Notes under the pieces: generated by a model
Database searches by the model: none
What the model saw: the letters and a program-made list of their open reading frames with translations, nothing else
What the model was told of the DNA's origin: nothing
Part shown: one piece after another, positions 1-9,405 of the stretch
Numbering within the stretch: the stretch's first letter is position 1
Layout of the letters: each line of letters begins with the position of its first letter
Program-made: the position numbers and the translations under genes
Assembly: GCF_000970025.1 (NCBI RefSeq)
Contig: NZ_CP009528.1
Location: 2,963,168-3,027,167 of the forward strand
Origin: Methanosarcina barkeri MS
GTDB taxonomy: Archaea; Halobacteriota; Methanosarcinia; Methanosarcinales; Methanosarcinaceae
DNA length: 64,000 bases
Direction: 5' to 3'

Positions 1-521
1 GTCGGCCCATGGTGGGTCACTTCAAGAGTAACATCGTATTTAAGGCCTTTTTGCTCAGCCAGGCGCTTCATTTCCGAAAGGATGGATTTCATAGCAGCCG
101 GAGAAGAGACTGCAAGAGATTTTGGGCAACCTCCAAGCCTTACATCGTCTGAGGGGTTTCCTGTGCAGTGTACGGTAAGGGAAGAAATCTCCTCTTTGCT
201 CCGGTGTTTGGATGCGAAAATTATAAGAGAAGCTGGCAACCCCGCATTTTCAAGTTTTCTGTCGAGTCCGTCCTGGAAGACATGCGTTTCCTCAATATCA
301 ACGAGTCTGAATTTTCCGTCCTGCGATTCCCTGGCTGCAGAGAATCCGGAATTTTCAGGAAGCTCTAAGAGTTTCCATTCTATGAGGTTTAAAAGTTGGG
401 TCTTAATGTTCTGGCTGGCAAGATCGGGGGCAGAACAGATGATTGTTATTTTGGGGATCGGGGTTTCGGAGAGGTTTTTTTCCTGTCTATCGGGGTTTTC
501 TGGATTGCTGTTTTCTGTCAT
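1..521 (-). CDS. dtdA: D-aminoacyl-tRNA deacylase (DtdA/GEK1 family), C-terminus cut by window edge
   Basis: The reverse strand is open from an ATG at 521 to the left edge, giving 173 residues of a longer protein. The visible part contains GGCPKSLAVSSP and, next to the edge, EVTHHGP, which match the archaeal/plant-type D-aminoacyl-tRNA deacylase. That family uses zinc to hydrolyse D-amino acids mischarged on tRNA and acts in the cytoplasm. A 20-residue polar N-terminus rich in Asn, Pro and Glu precedes the first core strand (KITIICSAPD). The start is the only upstream ATG in frame; no strong ribosome binding site precedes it. The family is normally about 270-300 residues, so roughly the last third or more lies outside the window. 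The opposite-strand frames here are shadows of this gene. Confidence 0.82.
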   Translation of the reverse strand, partial: MTENSNPENPDRQEKNLSETPIPKITIICSAPDLASQNIKTQLLNLIEWKLLELPENSGFSAARESQDGKFRLVDIEETHVFQDGLDRKLENAGLPASLIIFASKHRSKEEISSLTVHCTGNPSDDVRLGGCPKSLAVSSPAAMKSILSEMKRLAEQKGLKYDVTLEVTHHGP

Positions 522-987
522 TTCTGATCAATTCGAGTCCTTATCACTTTACGTTCCCTATAGATTTCGTTAAGATAGATAAAGCCAACCCCGTAACCGC
601 ACGGTCTGGTGTAAACCTGAATAGACTATGAAGTGTTACCTTGAAAAATTAGAATCGGATAAAACCCGAGAAAAAACGGGAAAAATAGAGAAAGCACGAA
701 AAATCCGGAAAAGAAAGTCCCTATATTAAGAACCGAGGTAAAATCTGAGGTAAAAAGCTTAAGCGAAGAGTAAAAAGAGATCTGAAGTAAAAAACAGTGC
801 GAACCGTAAGCGAAAAGTAACGGAATATCTGGTAAAAGCAGCAAGAAGCTTACTTTTTTCAGAAAACTTGACAGAATACTGCTTTTAGAAAATTTTCAGA
901 AAAATATTATTGGCAGAACCCTGCTCCCTGAGAAGCAGGACTCTGCATTTTTCTGTGGAAAAAGATTTTTAATGTACTGAAACAGGA
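522..987. other. Gene-free gap between dtdA and glnA
   Basis: This A-rich stretch contains many short AAA(A) runs. A weak hairpin (CCCG at 665-668, CGGG at 677-680) lies in it. Frames up to about 72 codons exist but are low complexity and lack recognisable starts or similarity. The dtdA promoter must lie in the left part, because that gene reads leftward. Confidence 0.5.
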
Positions 988-2508
988 TTATCCAATGTGG
1001 ATGTAAGAGTCCACAAGTTTCCTGATTTCTTCGTTCTTACCGTAGAGTCTCTCACTAAGCTGGTTGTCGTCAAGGCTTTCAAGGTACTTTATGTTGTCAT
1101 CGATCATACCTTCGGTGAAGACATCATACTCCATGAAGACGTCTTTCAGCTTCTTCAGGGCCTGAGCGGACTCGTAGCAGGATGCAGGCAGGTGCTCAAG
1201 CTGGGCAAGCCTGTCCTTGTGTTCATCCTTGAAAATGTTGACATCAATGTAGAGCTTCTTTGCAACATCAAGGGCATTGTCCATTTCAAAGCCGTGGCGG
1301 ATACCTACAGCAAAGGATGCCATCAGGAGGTAAAGGTCAGCTGATGGGTCAGCGGCACGGAATTCAAAAGTAGACTTGTAGCTGTGGCTCTTGAACTCTT
1401 CGCTATAGTTCGGGTTGGCGAGAGCTACCATCTTGCTGGATTCTTCAGAGAACCAGCCAAGAGGCACGCGGATCAGAGCAGAGCGGTTCCTGTCTCCCCA
1501 GCAGATGTTGGTAGGAGCTTCCTGGTGAGGTACAAGACGCAGGTAGGATGTAGGAATTCTGTTTCCAAAAGCAGTAATTCCTGCTGCAATGTCAAGAATT
1601 CCGGCTATTGCAATTTTTGCAGTGTCGCTAACTCCACCGTTCTCGACCATGACGCTCTTTCCGTCCTTCAGGAGCTTCATGTGGACGTGCAGTCCGCTTC
1701 CAGCTTTTCCGACAGTAATCTTTGGAGCAAAGCTTACAATTACACCGTACTGGTCGGCAAGCATCCTGAGCATCCACTTTGCGATAAGCAGACGATCGAC
1801 AGTGTTCTCAAGTGAATCAGTCTCAAATTCGATTTCGTTCTGCTCGTAGTAGTATTTATCGTCAGTAAAGTTTCCGACTTCTGAGTGCCCATATTTGATT
1901 TTTCCGCCAGCTTCGGAGATGTACATCATTGCTTCCTTTCTGAGCTGGTCGAATTTGGTGAAGGGATTGGATTCGTGGTATCCTTGTTGGTCAACGGCTG
2001 GGAAAGCCATATTGACGTCTTCTTTGTTGGCGATGATGTAGTATTCGAGTTCGCCCATTGACTGAAGTTCATAGCCTGTCTTCTCGGTCAGGACCTGGGC
2101 AGCTTTCTTCATGACGGTTTCGGAAGAGCTTGCGAGAGGATTTCCGTCTTTGTCGAAGTAGGAACAGAGGATATCCAGGGTTGGGATTTCTTCAAAAGGA
2201 TTCACGAAGGCAGTCCTGTATTTAGGAAGGACATAGAGGTCGCTTGAGTCTGCTTCGATGTATGTAAAAAGGCTTGATCCATCGACTCTCTCACCAGCGG
2301 AAAGCAAGTTGTCAAGATGTTCTTCGTCTCTGATCACAAAGGCGAGAGCTTTGAGTCTTCCATCTCCACCAATATAACGGAAAGTCAGCATCTTAATGCC
2401 GTTTTCCTTTATGAACTTAATAATGTCGTCTTTGGTGAATTCGCTTGCTGGTTTGTTGAGGTACTGTACCAGTTTATTAGGATTTAATTCTACGGATGAT
2501 GCTTTCAT
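988..2508 (-). CDS. glnA: Glutamine synthetase family protein (GlnA type I fold)
   Basis: A 506-residue protein of the glutamine synthetase family, which makes glutamine from glutamate, ammonia and ATP. The N-terminal beta-grasp domain covers about residues 30-130. The catalytic domain carries the metal-binding MGELEYY region (about 150), the GKAGSGLHVHMKL ATP/metal segment (about 270) and the NRSALIRVP phosphate-binding segment (about 345). The usual C-terminal adenylylation-site region around Asn-Leu-Tyr is replaced by NIFKDEHKD, so adenylylation control is unlikely. At 506 residues it is longer than the roughly 445 of the typical archaeal GlnA1, so this may be a second paralogue (GlnA2-like) rather than the main ammonium-assimilating enzyme. 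It stands alone, with a TATA box about 165 bases upstream and hence a long leader. The family call is firm; the substrate is inferred. Confidence 0.85.
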   Translation of the reverse strand: MKASSVELNPNKLVQYLNKPASEFTKDDIIKFIKENGIKMLTFRYIGGDGRLKALAFVIRDEEHLDNLLSAGERVDGSSLFTYIEADSSDLYVLPKYRTAFVNPFEEIPTLDILCSYFDKDGNPLASSSETVMKKAAQVLTEKTGYELQSMGELEYYIIANKEDVNMAFPAVDQQGYHESNPFTKFDQLRKEAMMYISEAGGKIKYGHSEVGNFTDDKYYYEQNEIEFETDSLENTVDRLLIAKWMLRMLADQYGVIVSFAPKITVGKAGSGLHVHMKLLKDGKSVMVENGGVSDTAKIAIAGILDIAAGITAFGNRIPTSYLRLVPHQEAPTNICWGDRNRSALIRVPLGWFSEESSKMVALANPNYSEEFKSHSYKSTFEFRAADPSADLYLLMASFAVGIRHGFEMDNALDVAKKLYIDVNIFKDEHKDRLAQLEHLPASCYESAQALKKLKDVFMEYDVFTEGMIDDNIKYLESLDDNQLSERLYGKNEEIRKLVDSYIHIG

Positions 2509-2672
2509 AATTATCCCTTCTTTTTTTTAACTGCAATGTTCTAGGTAACCGTAATATTTTAGGTATTAAAGCCTCATTTCAATACCGAATATTTTTCAGG
2601 CTCAAGGATTGCCACATTGGCCATAATTTTGTTAACTCTTGCCTGCTAGGAAGAAGATAACTTACTGCTGTC

Positions 2673-2687
2673 TATATAAAGTTTTTC
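2673..2687 (-). promoter_or_regulatory. TATA box and BRE for glnA
   Basis: Read on the minus strand this is GAAAAAC followed by TTTATATA, a good archaeal BRE/TATA pair. A start about 25 bases downstream would leave a leader of roughly 140 bases before glnA. I could not find a convincing NrpR-type dyad in the leader. Confidence 0.5.
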
Positions 2688-2968
2688 TTTTTTTAATTTT
2701 TCCATAAAAATACTATAAAAAAAGAGAAGGCAATACAGCTTCATTTTAATTTATTAAAAGTTACCTTTTCCTTACCGAGTTAAAACGCCAGTTAAAATCT
2801 AAGGTTTTACCAGTTAAGGGTTTTGCCTAATAAATATATCGGACAAATACAATATAGTCATAAAATTAGTCGTTAAATAAATCCAGTTCTCGGATTGATA
2901 GATGCAGACAAACTTGCATGCTTCTTATTTCGAGCCGTTTTACTGCTTGGGGGAATGGAGGTAAAAAT

Positions 2969-4150
2969 ATGGAGATTTACAGTGTTCCTGAAATTGCTAA
3001 AGATGTATTCTGGGTTGGGGCAAAAGACTGGAGCCGCAGAATGTTTGATGCTCTGGTTCCGCTGCCTCAGGGGACAAGCTACAACGCGTATCTTGTAAAA
3101 GGAGAAGAAAAAACAGCACTTATTGATACCGTGAACCCTGGTTTTGAAGAGGAGTTCGAAGAGAAAATAAACCTGGTTTCCAGCCTGGAAAAACTGGACT
3201 ACCTGATTATGAATCATGCCGAACCCGATCACGCCAGTGCAATTCGTTTTATTATGGACCGGACTCCTGACTCGGTGCTTGTTACCACAGAAAGAGGCGT
3301 GAAAATGGCAAGCCTTTACCATGACCTGCCAGACGATCGGGTTAAAGTCGTTGCCGATGGAAATACTATTGATTTGGGAGGAAAAAACCTGCACTTTATC
3401 GAAGCTCCCTGGCTCCACTGGCCTGAAACCATGTTCACATACCTACCTGAAGGCAGGGTCCTATTCCCATGTGATTTCTTTGGGGCTCACACAGCTCAGG
3501 GCGTTTATGATGAGGACCTAGAAGAACTTATTCCTCTTGCAAAAAGCTATTATGGGGAAATCATGATGCCTTTTGGAAAAATGGGGGCAAAAGCCCTTGA
3601 AAAAATTAAGGATCTTGATATCGCAATTATTGCGCCGAGTCACGGACCTATCTATAAGAACCCTCAGCGTATACTTGAACCCTACGCAAAATGGACTACA
3701 GGGAAGACCGAAAATAAAGCCCTTATTGTCTATGTGAGTATGTGGGGCTCCACAAAAATAATGGTCAGGACAATCGCAGAAACCTTACTGAAAGAAGGTA
3801 TAGATGTCAGAATCTATGACCTTGAAGTTGCGAATACAGGAGATATTGCAAGAGAACTGGTTGATTCCCGCGCTGTTATCCTTGGAACTCCAACCGTCCT
3901 TGCAGGCATGCATCCTCTTGCCCTTTACGGCACTTACCTGGTAAAAGCTCTCAAGCCACCTGCAAAATATGGGGTTATACTTGGATCTTTCGGCTGGGGT
4001 GGAGGCGCTCTGAAGCAAGCAGGAGAAATTCTGGTTCCCTCGAAGATGGAAATTGTTGGAACCCTTCAGGTAAAGGGCAAACCCAGGGAAGAAGATTTGA
4101 ATAAAGTGGAGGAAATCGGCCTAGAACTCGCCAGGAAAATGAAATTATAA
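2969..4150 (+). CDS. fprA: Flavodiiron protein (F420H2 oxidase type)
   Basis: A 393-residue A-type flavodiiron protein. In methanogens this family reduces O2 to water with F420H2, a cytoplasmic oxygen defence. The N-terminal beta-lactamase-like domain supplies the diiron ligands: HAEPDH at about residues 83-88, the LHW histidine at about 149, PCDFFG aspartate at about 168 and APSHGPIY histidine at about 223. A flavodoxin domain starts near residue 250 (IVYVSMWGSTKIMV) and binds FMN. The ATG at 2969 is chosen over an upstream one because GGAGGT at 2957-2962 is correctly spaced from it. No rubredoxin or other fusion is present. A 22-base tandem repeat starts inside its stop codon. Confidence 0.9.
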   Translation: MEIYSVPEIAKDVFWVGAKDWSRRMFDALVPLPQGTSYNAYLVKGEEKTALIDTVNPGFEEEFEEKINLVSSLEKLDYLIMNHAEPDHASAIRFIMDRTPDSVLVTTERGVKMASLYHDLPDDRVKVVADGNTIDLGGKNLHFIEAPWLHWPETMFTYLPEGRVLFPCDFFGAHTAQGVYDEDLEELIPLAKSYYGEIMMPFGKMGAKALEKIKDLDIAIIAPSHGPIYKNPQRILEPYAKWTTGKTENKALIVYVSMWGSTKIMVRTIAETLLKEGIDVRIYDLEVANTGDIARELVDSRAVILGTPTVLAGMHPLALYGTYLVKALKPPAKYGVILGSFGWGGGALKQAGEILVPSKMEIVGTLQVKGKPREEDLNKVEEIGLELARKMKL

Positions 4151-4230
4151 CCTGAAAATATGTACATTAAAACCTGAAAATATGTACATTAAAACCTGAA
4201 AATATGTACATTAAAACCTGAAAATATTTA
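4149..4230. repeat. 22-bp tandem repeat, 3.7 copies
   Basis: Three full copies and one partial copy of a 22-base unit (AACCTGAAAATATG plus TACATTAA). The first copy begins at the last two bases of the preceding stop codon. Confidence 0.9.
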
Positions 4231-4503
4231 TTTTAAGCTTGCGTGTAGGGTCTCTCTCAGCCTAGTAAATTCCGGCCAGTCTATCCTGGACCTTACTTAT
4301 TTTTTTCAGCAGCCTTCCGTGGAGCTACTTAATGGTAAAACTTCTAAATTCTCGAAAAGAGAATTTTTGAGAACCAGTTAATAGAAAGTAATCACAGCTT
4401 CTCATAGGATAGTCTTTCTGACAGGTAAATGTTCCACTTTTATTATTTATTACTTTTATTATTTTTGTACTTGAGTTTTTCAAGTTTTGACGCGGGGCTT
4501 ATT

Positions 4504-5772
4504 ATGAAAGGGGAGTCAGAACTGAAAAAGGAACTAAATCTGCTGGAGGTTACTCTGGTAGCAATTGGCAATATTCTAGGAGCCGGAATCTACGTACTTA
4601 TGGGAAAAGCTGCAGGGCTTGCAGGCAATATGGTCTGGTTTTCTTTTCTGTTTGCCGGAGCAACGGCCACACTTTCTGCCTTTAGTTATATGGAACTCGC
4701 TTCCATGTTTCCGGGGGCTGGAGCAGAATACGGGTTCGTAAGAAGAGCTTTTGGAGAACGTATTGGCCTGTTTATTGGGCTACTTGTCATATATTTTGTA
4801 GCAATAACGAGTTCTGCTGTTGCCCTCGGGTTTGGCAGGTATTTTAGCAACCTTTTCGGGAATGGATATTTGATAGGAACTTTAGGCCTGTTTATCTTTC
4901 TCAGCCTCATCATGGTTTACGGGATCAAGGAATCTGCCAGGCTTGCTATTTTCATAAGTTTTATCGAAGTGTCAGGTCTTCTAATTGTAATTTATACAGG
5001 TCTTCCTTACCTTGGAACGGTAAATTATCTCGAAGCTACAGACCTGGCAGGAATATTCCAGGCTTCAACTCTGATTTTTTTCGCATTTCTCGGTTTTGAA
5101 GATATTGTACGATTATCACAGGAAACAAAAAAAGCCGAAAAGACAACTCCAAAAGCCCTGCTTATTGCCATCTTTGTTACGGTTTTCCTGTACATATGCG
5201 TGGCAGTAACTGCCGTAAGCGTGCTTGACTTTCGGGTTCTTGGACTTTCAGGTGCTCCCCTTGCAGATGTTGTGGCTATTTCTCTGGGAAATAAGGCTTT
5301 TGTCCTCATGTCCTGGATCGCTCTTTTTTCCACTATGAATACTGTACTTGTGGTCATGCTTGGCGGGTCAAGGATTGTATATGGCATGGCAGATTCAGGG
5401 ACTCTTCCTAACTTTTTTTCACGAGTGCACCCCAGTTACCGGACACCATGGGTCGCAATTTTAGGAGTTTCCTTTCTTTCAGCCCTGTTTACGCTATTCA
5501 AGGATGTTGCAATCGTAGCAAATATTTCTAATTTTATGATTTTTATTATCTTTTTTATGGTCAATCTCTCTCTGATAAAACTTCGTTATACTAACCCCGG
5601 AAGAAGTCGCCCTTTTAAGGTTCCCCTGAATATTGGCCGTTTTCCCTTGATCCCGTTTCTTGGAGCACTTTCGACTGTATTTCTTTTTTTTCAATTAAGT
5701 CTGGAAGTTATAACTTATGGTCTCGTGTTTGTAGGAATCGGGATACTGATAGTGCTGTTCAGAACCAGATAA
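4504..5772 (+). CDS. APC-superfamily amino acid permease
   Basis: A polytopic membrane protein of about 422 residues with roughly twelve hydrophobic segments. The first segment holds the APC signature GAGIYVLMGKAAG, where unwound helix 1 binds the substrate amine and carboxyl groups. A second conserved stretch, FFAFLGFEDIVRLSQETKK (about residue 195), is the helix 6 and loop region typical of the family. It should take up amino acids or related amines by proton or sodium symport; specificity cannot be read. An in-frame ATG 75 bases upstream would add a hydrophobic leader; I prefer MKGESELKK because family members begin with a short charged segment just before helix 1. It stands alone. Confidence 0.82.
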   Translation: MKGESELKKELNLLEVTLVAIGNILGAGIYVLMGKAAGLAGNMVWFSFLFAGATATLSAFSYMELASMFPGAGAEYGFVRRAFGERIGLFIGLLVIYFVAITSSAVALGFGRYFSNLFGNGYLIGTLGLFIFLSLIMVYGIKESARLAIFISFIEVSGLLIVIYTGLPYLGTVNYLEATDLAGIFQASTLIFFAFLGFEDIVRLSQETKKAEKTTPKALLIAIFVTVFLYICVAVTAVSVLDFRVLGLSGAPLADVVAISLGNKAFVLMSWIALFSTMNTVLVVMLGGSRIVYGMADSGTLPNFFSRVHPSYRTPWVAILGVSFLSALFTLFKDVAIVANISNFMIFIIFFMVNLSLIKLRYTNPGRSRPFKVPLNIGRFPLIPFLGALSTVFLFFQLSLEVITYGLVFVGIGILIVLFRTR

Positions 5773-5870
5773 AATCGGCCGGAACATAATAAATTTATTT
5801 TTAAACTTTATAAATCTGGCTTTTTATGAAATGGATTAAAATGAGTTGCTTCTAAATAATATGGATAAAA

Positions 5871-5889
5871 AAAAGGTTTATAACCTTTT
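5871..5889 (+). terminator. Hairpin AAAAGGTT-TAT-AACCTTTT
   Basis: A perfect 8-bp inverted repeat with a 3-base loop, about 100 bases after the permease stop. The stem is AT-rich, so termination is only a suggestion. Confidence 0.35.
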
Positions 5890-6297
5890 AATCGCTTAAT
5901 TAAACTTCTATTTTCTTTTGAATCCGTAATGTTTCTTTTTGGAATAAAAATCGTTTTTGAATATTCTGAAAATATCTAAGATTTCTCGTGTCTTCTACGC
6001 AGATAAATGGATTTTTGGTGACTTTAATGCAAAAAAAAGAGTTAATTAGATCTTTTATTAAGATATGACTATTTTTAGTAAACATCTATTGATTTCAGTG
6101 ATTTTCATGTCTTGATATTCGCCGAGAATTAGTTTTATATACATAAAATCCTATTTGAATCGCTTTATTTCGTTCATTATCAAAATAATTGGTTTTAAAC
6201 TGAATAATCATTACAAATAATTAAGATACTAAAAATTATTAACTAGTATGCATATAGTTTGAGCATATATCAGTTTTAATTTTAGAAGGGAGTAGCC
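5890..6297. other. AT-rich leader region before the decarboxylase gene
   Basis: No gene is supported here; a 61-codon minus-strand frame is Lys/Phe-rich and without features. TATA-like stretches (TTTTATATA near 6133, GCATATAT near 6251-6268) could drive the next gene. Confidence 0.4.
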
Positions 6298-7470
6298 ATG
6301 AGAAAAGAGCACTATGTGTTTCCGCTGGAGGATTTCATCTCAAGAGATGATTTTAACCGAATCAAAAAGTTCTCCCGCGGTAAAGAAACTCCATTTTTAA
6401 CTGTTAACCTGCAGAAGATAGAGCAAAGCTATGACGAGCTTGTAGAACACATGCCCTTTGCAAAAATTCACTATGCTGTAAAGGCTAACCCCATGGATGA
6501 GGTTGTGCTTGCCCTGAAAAGTAAAGGCTCCAATTTTGATGTAGCAACGGTTTATGAACTTGATCAGCTTCTCAGGCTTGGGGTAGAATCTGAAAGAATC
6601 AGTTACGGCAATACTATCAAAAAAGAGAAAGACATAGAGTACGCGTATGAAAAAGGAGTGAGGCTTTACGTTACTGATTCTGACAGCGATCTGAAAAAGT
6701 TAGCTAGAAAAGCCCCTGGTTCAAGAGTATTTTTCCGTGTCCTTACTGAAAGCGACGGGGCTGACTGGCCTCTCTCAAAGAAATTTGGTGCACACCCCGA
6801 CCTGATATATAAGCTCATTATGAAGGCTGAAAAGTTAGGGCTTGAGCCTTATGGGCTTTCTTTTCATGTTGGTTCCCAGCAGAGGGACATTGGCCAGTGG
6901 GACAATGCCATCTCCAAATGTAAGTATCTTTTTGAGGCAGTAGCTGAAAAAGGTATACATCTGAAAATGATCAACCTTGGTGGAGGTTTTCCTGCAAAAT
7001 ACCAGGATCAGGCTCATGACCTGGAGACCTATGCTGGAGAAATCCGCCGCTTTTTACATGAAGACTTTGGAGAAGAGCTACCTGAAATTATTATAGAACC
7101 CGGACGTTCACTGGTTGCCAATGCCGGCATAATAGTAAGCGAAGTTGTAATGATCTCCAAAAAAGCCAGATTCAACCAGTACAAATGGGTTTATCTTGAC
7201 ATTGGCAAATTCGGGGGCCTTATAGAAACCCTTGATGAATGCATCAAATACCCCATTTTCTGTGATAAAAAGGGTTGTGCCGAAGAAGTAATTCTTGCAG
7301 GTCCGACCTGTGACAGTATGGATATTCTGTATGAGCATCACAAGTATACATTTCCTCACACCATGCGAGAAGGAAACCGCGTATACATCTTTACGACAGG
7401 CGCCTATACCCAGAGCTACAGTTCTGTGTGTTTTAACGGTTTCCCCCCACTTAAAACCTATCTTATTTGA
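6298..7470 (+). CDS. Ornithine/lysine/diaminopimelate-type PLP decarboxylase
   Basis: A 390-residue fold-type III PLP enzyme of the Orn/DAP/Arg decarboxylase family 2. AVKAN near residue 62 holds the Schiff-base lysine, HVGSQ near 194 the ring-stacking histidine, LGGGFP near 230 and EPGRSLVA near 266 bind the PLP phosphate, GPTCDSMD near 340 carries the second-subunit catalytic cysteine and aspartate, and TGAYT near 370 closes the barrel. The length and the CDSMD spacing resemble ornithine decarboxylases of the short eukaryote-like type more than LysA, so a polyamine role is likely but the substrate is inferred. Translation probably uses GAAGGGAG just upstream of the ATG. It stands alone with a long upstream gap. 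Confidence 0.85.
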   Translation: MRKEHYVFPLEDFISRDDFNRIKKFSRGKETPFLTVNLQKIEQSYDELVEHMPFAKIHYAVKANPMDEVVLALKSKGSNFDVATVYELDQLLRLGVESERISYGNTIKKEKDIEYAYEKGVRLYVTDSDSDLKKLARKAPGSRVFFRVLTESDGADWPLSKKFGAHPDLIYKLIMKAEKLGLEPYGLSFHVGSQQRDIGQWDNAISKCKYLFEAVAEKGIHLKMINLGGGFPAKYQDQAHDLETYAGEIRRFLHEDFGEELPEIIIEPGRSLVANAGIIVSEVVMISKKARFNQYKWVYLDIGKFGGLIETLDECIKYPIFCDKKGCAEEVILAGPTCDSMDILYEHHKYTFPHTMREGNRVYIFTTGAYTQSYSSVCFNGFPPLKTYLI

Positions 7471-7602
7471 AAACCTACTAAAAGACTAATTAAAATGGCT
7501 GGAGCACTAAAGGGCTTGAATGACCCAGGTCTCCACCCTTTTCTGCAACCAATATACATATCTTCCGAGTCCCCTTTTGCTTCGCTCAAAAAAGCTGAAT
7601 TA

Positions 7603-7668
7603 CGGGCAAGAAAAATATATTTTCAATAATCCTTTTCAAACAACCCTTTTGAAAAAACTGCTTGCCCG
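7603..7668. repeat. Inverted repeat CGGGCAAG / CTTGCCCG
   Basis: An 8-bp perfect inverted repeat with 50 bases between the arms, the interior rich in CCCTTTT and AAAA runs. It could be a fold-back structure or the end of a decayed element; nothing else identifies it. Confidence 0.4.
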
Positions 7669-7734
7669 CAACCCTTTTAAAAAAAAGGCTTGACCGAAAA
7701 TCCGAGAAACGTTTGAGTTTGATGACCTGGTCCA

Positions 7735-7860
7735 AACCCTATCGGCGTAATCAAACATTGCAACGGTTGTGGTTCTAAAGATATAGCTTCTTACAACTCC
7801 CACCGTTAAAACAGCAGGAAATCTACGGCATTTCAACCGAGGCTATACTGCCCTAGAACC
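7735..7860 (+). pseudogene. Decayed zinc-finger fragment, possibly transposase N-terminus
   Basis: In one frame the DNA reads HCNGCGSKDIASYNSH, the start of a CxxC zinc finger like those beginning many IS transposases. The frame then breaks: a stop follows, while the next frame continues as VKTAGNLRHFNRGY. The second Cys pair expected for such a finger is not intact. No terminal repeats could be assigned. Confidence 0.3.
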
Positions 7861-8023
7861 ACTGTTTATATTGTTATCGCTATCATCGTTTCAAGTTTTA
7901 CATATGAAACTTCTTCATATAACCTTATATTTGTAGTTTCAGAGCAAAATCAAATAACTTTTGTAGTATTTCCAGCTTCCAAAGTAGAGTTTGGCAATAA
8001 TATATGGCCTTGAAAGTAAAAAA

Positions 8024-8161
8024 ATTATCAGTAAATATAAAACATTATCAATAGACGTATTCTGATAAAATTATCAGTAAATATAAAACATTATCAATAG
8101 ACGTATTCTGATAAAATTATCAGTGAATATAAAACATTATCAATAGACGTATTCTGATAAA
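8024..8161. repeat. 46-bp tandem repeat, three copies, each a fold-back
   Basis: Three head-to-tail 46-base units, nearly identical (one A to G change in the third). Each unit begins with ATTATCAG and ends with CTGATAAA, so each can form a 7-bp stem TTATCAG/CTGATAA. There are no variable spacers, so it is not a CRISPR array. Confidence 0.9.
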
Positions 8162-8252
8162 ATTAACGTCCGTATCCTACAATTAATAATCGTAAGGATT
8201 AGCCTTATTGGTCCTAAAATCGTGCTATTTCTCTATAGCTGGAAAACAGGAA

Positions 8253-8294
8253 ACAAAGAACTAAAGACAAAGAACTAAAGACAAAGAACTAAAG
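8253..8294. repeat. 14-bp tandem repeat, three copies
   Basis: Three exact copies of ACAAAGAACTAAAG immediately before the first RNA-like element. Confidence 0.85.
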
Positions 8295-8345
8295 ACACTT
8301 TTTTTGGACTCAGATTCTCTATGGTTATGCTGTCTTTGTTCAAGC

Positions 8346-8451
8346 CGGTTATGACTATAATTTCCCTGTGATTATAAAAGTGAATGCAAATTGAGGGTAT
8401 AGAGCTCTTAATCCCTGTGTTGGATTGCGTGAAGGGATTAGAGGAGTTTCG
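8346..8451 (+). ncRNA. RNA-like element, diverged copy A
   Basis: It shares with the three copies below the head CGGTTATGnCTATAATTTCCC and a tail of the form CTTAATCCCTGTGTTGGAT-TGC followed by AGGGATTAGAG. TAATCCCT and AGGGATTA form an 8-bp stem. Strand and transcription are inferred from the conserved orientation of all copies. Confidence 0.35.
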
Positions 8452-8594
8452 AAAAAAGATTTTTATGGTACTTACTGCCAATTTAATGTATTGAATTTTA
8501 TGTTTTGGTTGAATATTTTAAGATCATTAAAAGTTTTGCAGCCAAACAAATTCAAGAGTTGTTTGAAAATTCAGAGTATGAATAGTTTTTTGTG

Positions 8595-8727
8595 TCGGTT
8601 ATGATATATATTCCCACGCTACTATAAGAGTATAGATTAAGAGTAATAGGGTTTCCTCTTAATCTTTGGGTTGGATCGCAGGTAGGGATTCGAGAATAGG
8701 GACTCGGCCCCCTACCGTCTACTTCTA
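8595..8727 (+). ncRNA. RNA-like element, copy B
   Basis: A head with CGGTTATGATATATATTCCC is followed by a 9-bp hairpin GATTAAGAG/CTCTTAATC, the core TGGGTTGGATCGCA, and a second helix GGTAGGG/CCCTACC enclosing CGAG/CTCG. The 3' arm of helix 1 could instead pair with AGGGATT in helix 2, so two exclusive folds are possible. No similarity to a named family is claimed. Confidence 0.45.
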
Positions 8728-9269
8728 AACTAATTTTTAGAGTGGCTTCTTATTTTGTAGAATGTCTTTATTTTTAATAAACCTTATGACCGTTCCTAAG
8801 TTTACATGTTTATTTATAATGATGTCGATAGCTTCATCAATTGCCGTGAAGATTAAATACTCTTTTCGTTTTCCTTCAGCTTTACCTCAATAATGTGGCT
8901 ATAAATTTCTTTATACTTTTGGGCAGGTTATGCGTAGGTCAGATACACCAGATTCCTATACGAGAAAGCAGGGTTTTAAAGAACGAAGTATAAATTCCAA
9001 AGTCTTTAGCTTTGGATATTTCGCTGAAACCTTGTATTTAGTACTTGTAGTCTTTCTTCAGAGCAGTTTTATCTTATAAAGTAGTATGAAAAAATTCTGT
9101 AGTATGTTTTAATAAGATGATATTTACACTTTTTTATTACTTAATTAGATGATATTTACAAAAGTTCAACTAAATTAATATAAGCAAAATTTTCAATGCC
9201 GTTAAAAATTTTGTTTATATTAAAAATAAATAGTCCAAGCAAAATTAGAATCACGAATTGTTTTTTGGG

Positions 9270-9403
9270 TCGGTTATGCTATATATCCCCGTGTTGTTAT
9301 AAAATAAGTGTAGATTAAGAGTAATAGGGTTTCCTCTTAATCTCTGGGTTGGATCGCAGGTAGGGATTCGAGAATAGGGACTCGGCCCCTACCGTCTACT
9401 TCT
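9270..9403 (+). ncRNA. RNA-like element, copy C
   Basis: It is nearly identical to copy B over the two-helix core, and its head retains CGGTTATGCTATATATCCCC. It ends with the same CTACCGTCTACTTCTA sequence as copy B. About 675 bases separate the two copies. Confidence 0.45.
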
Positions 9404-9405
9404 AT

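Noticed and set aside
626..844. Minus-strand frame of about 72 codons upstream of glnA's end
   Set aside because: Low complexity, Phe/Ser/Leu-rich translation of A-rich DNA, with no ribosome site or family.
2545..2780. Possible NrpR operator (GGTAA...TTACC) ahead of glnA
   Set aside because: GGTAACC and two GGTAA words occur, but not as the correctly spaced inverted repeat.
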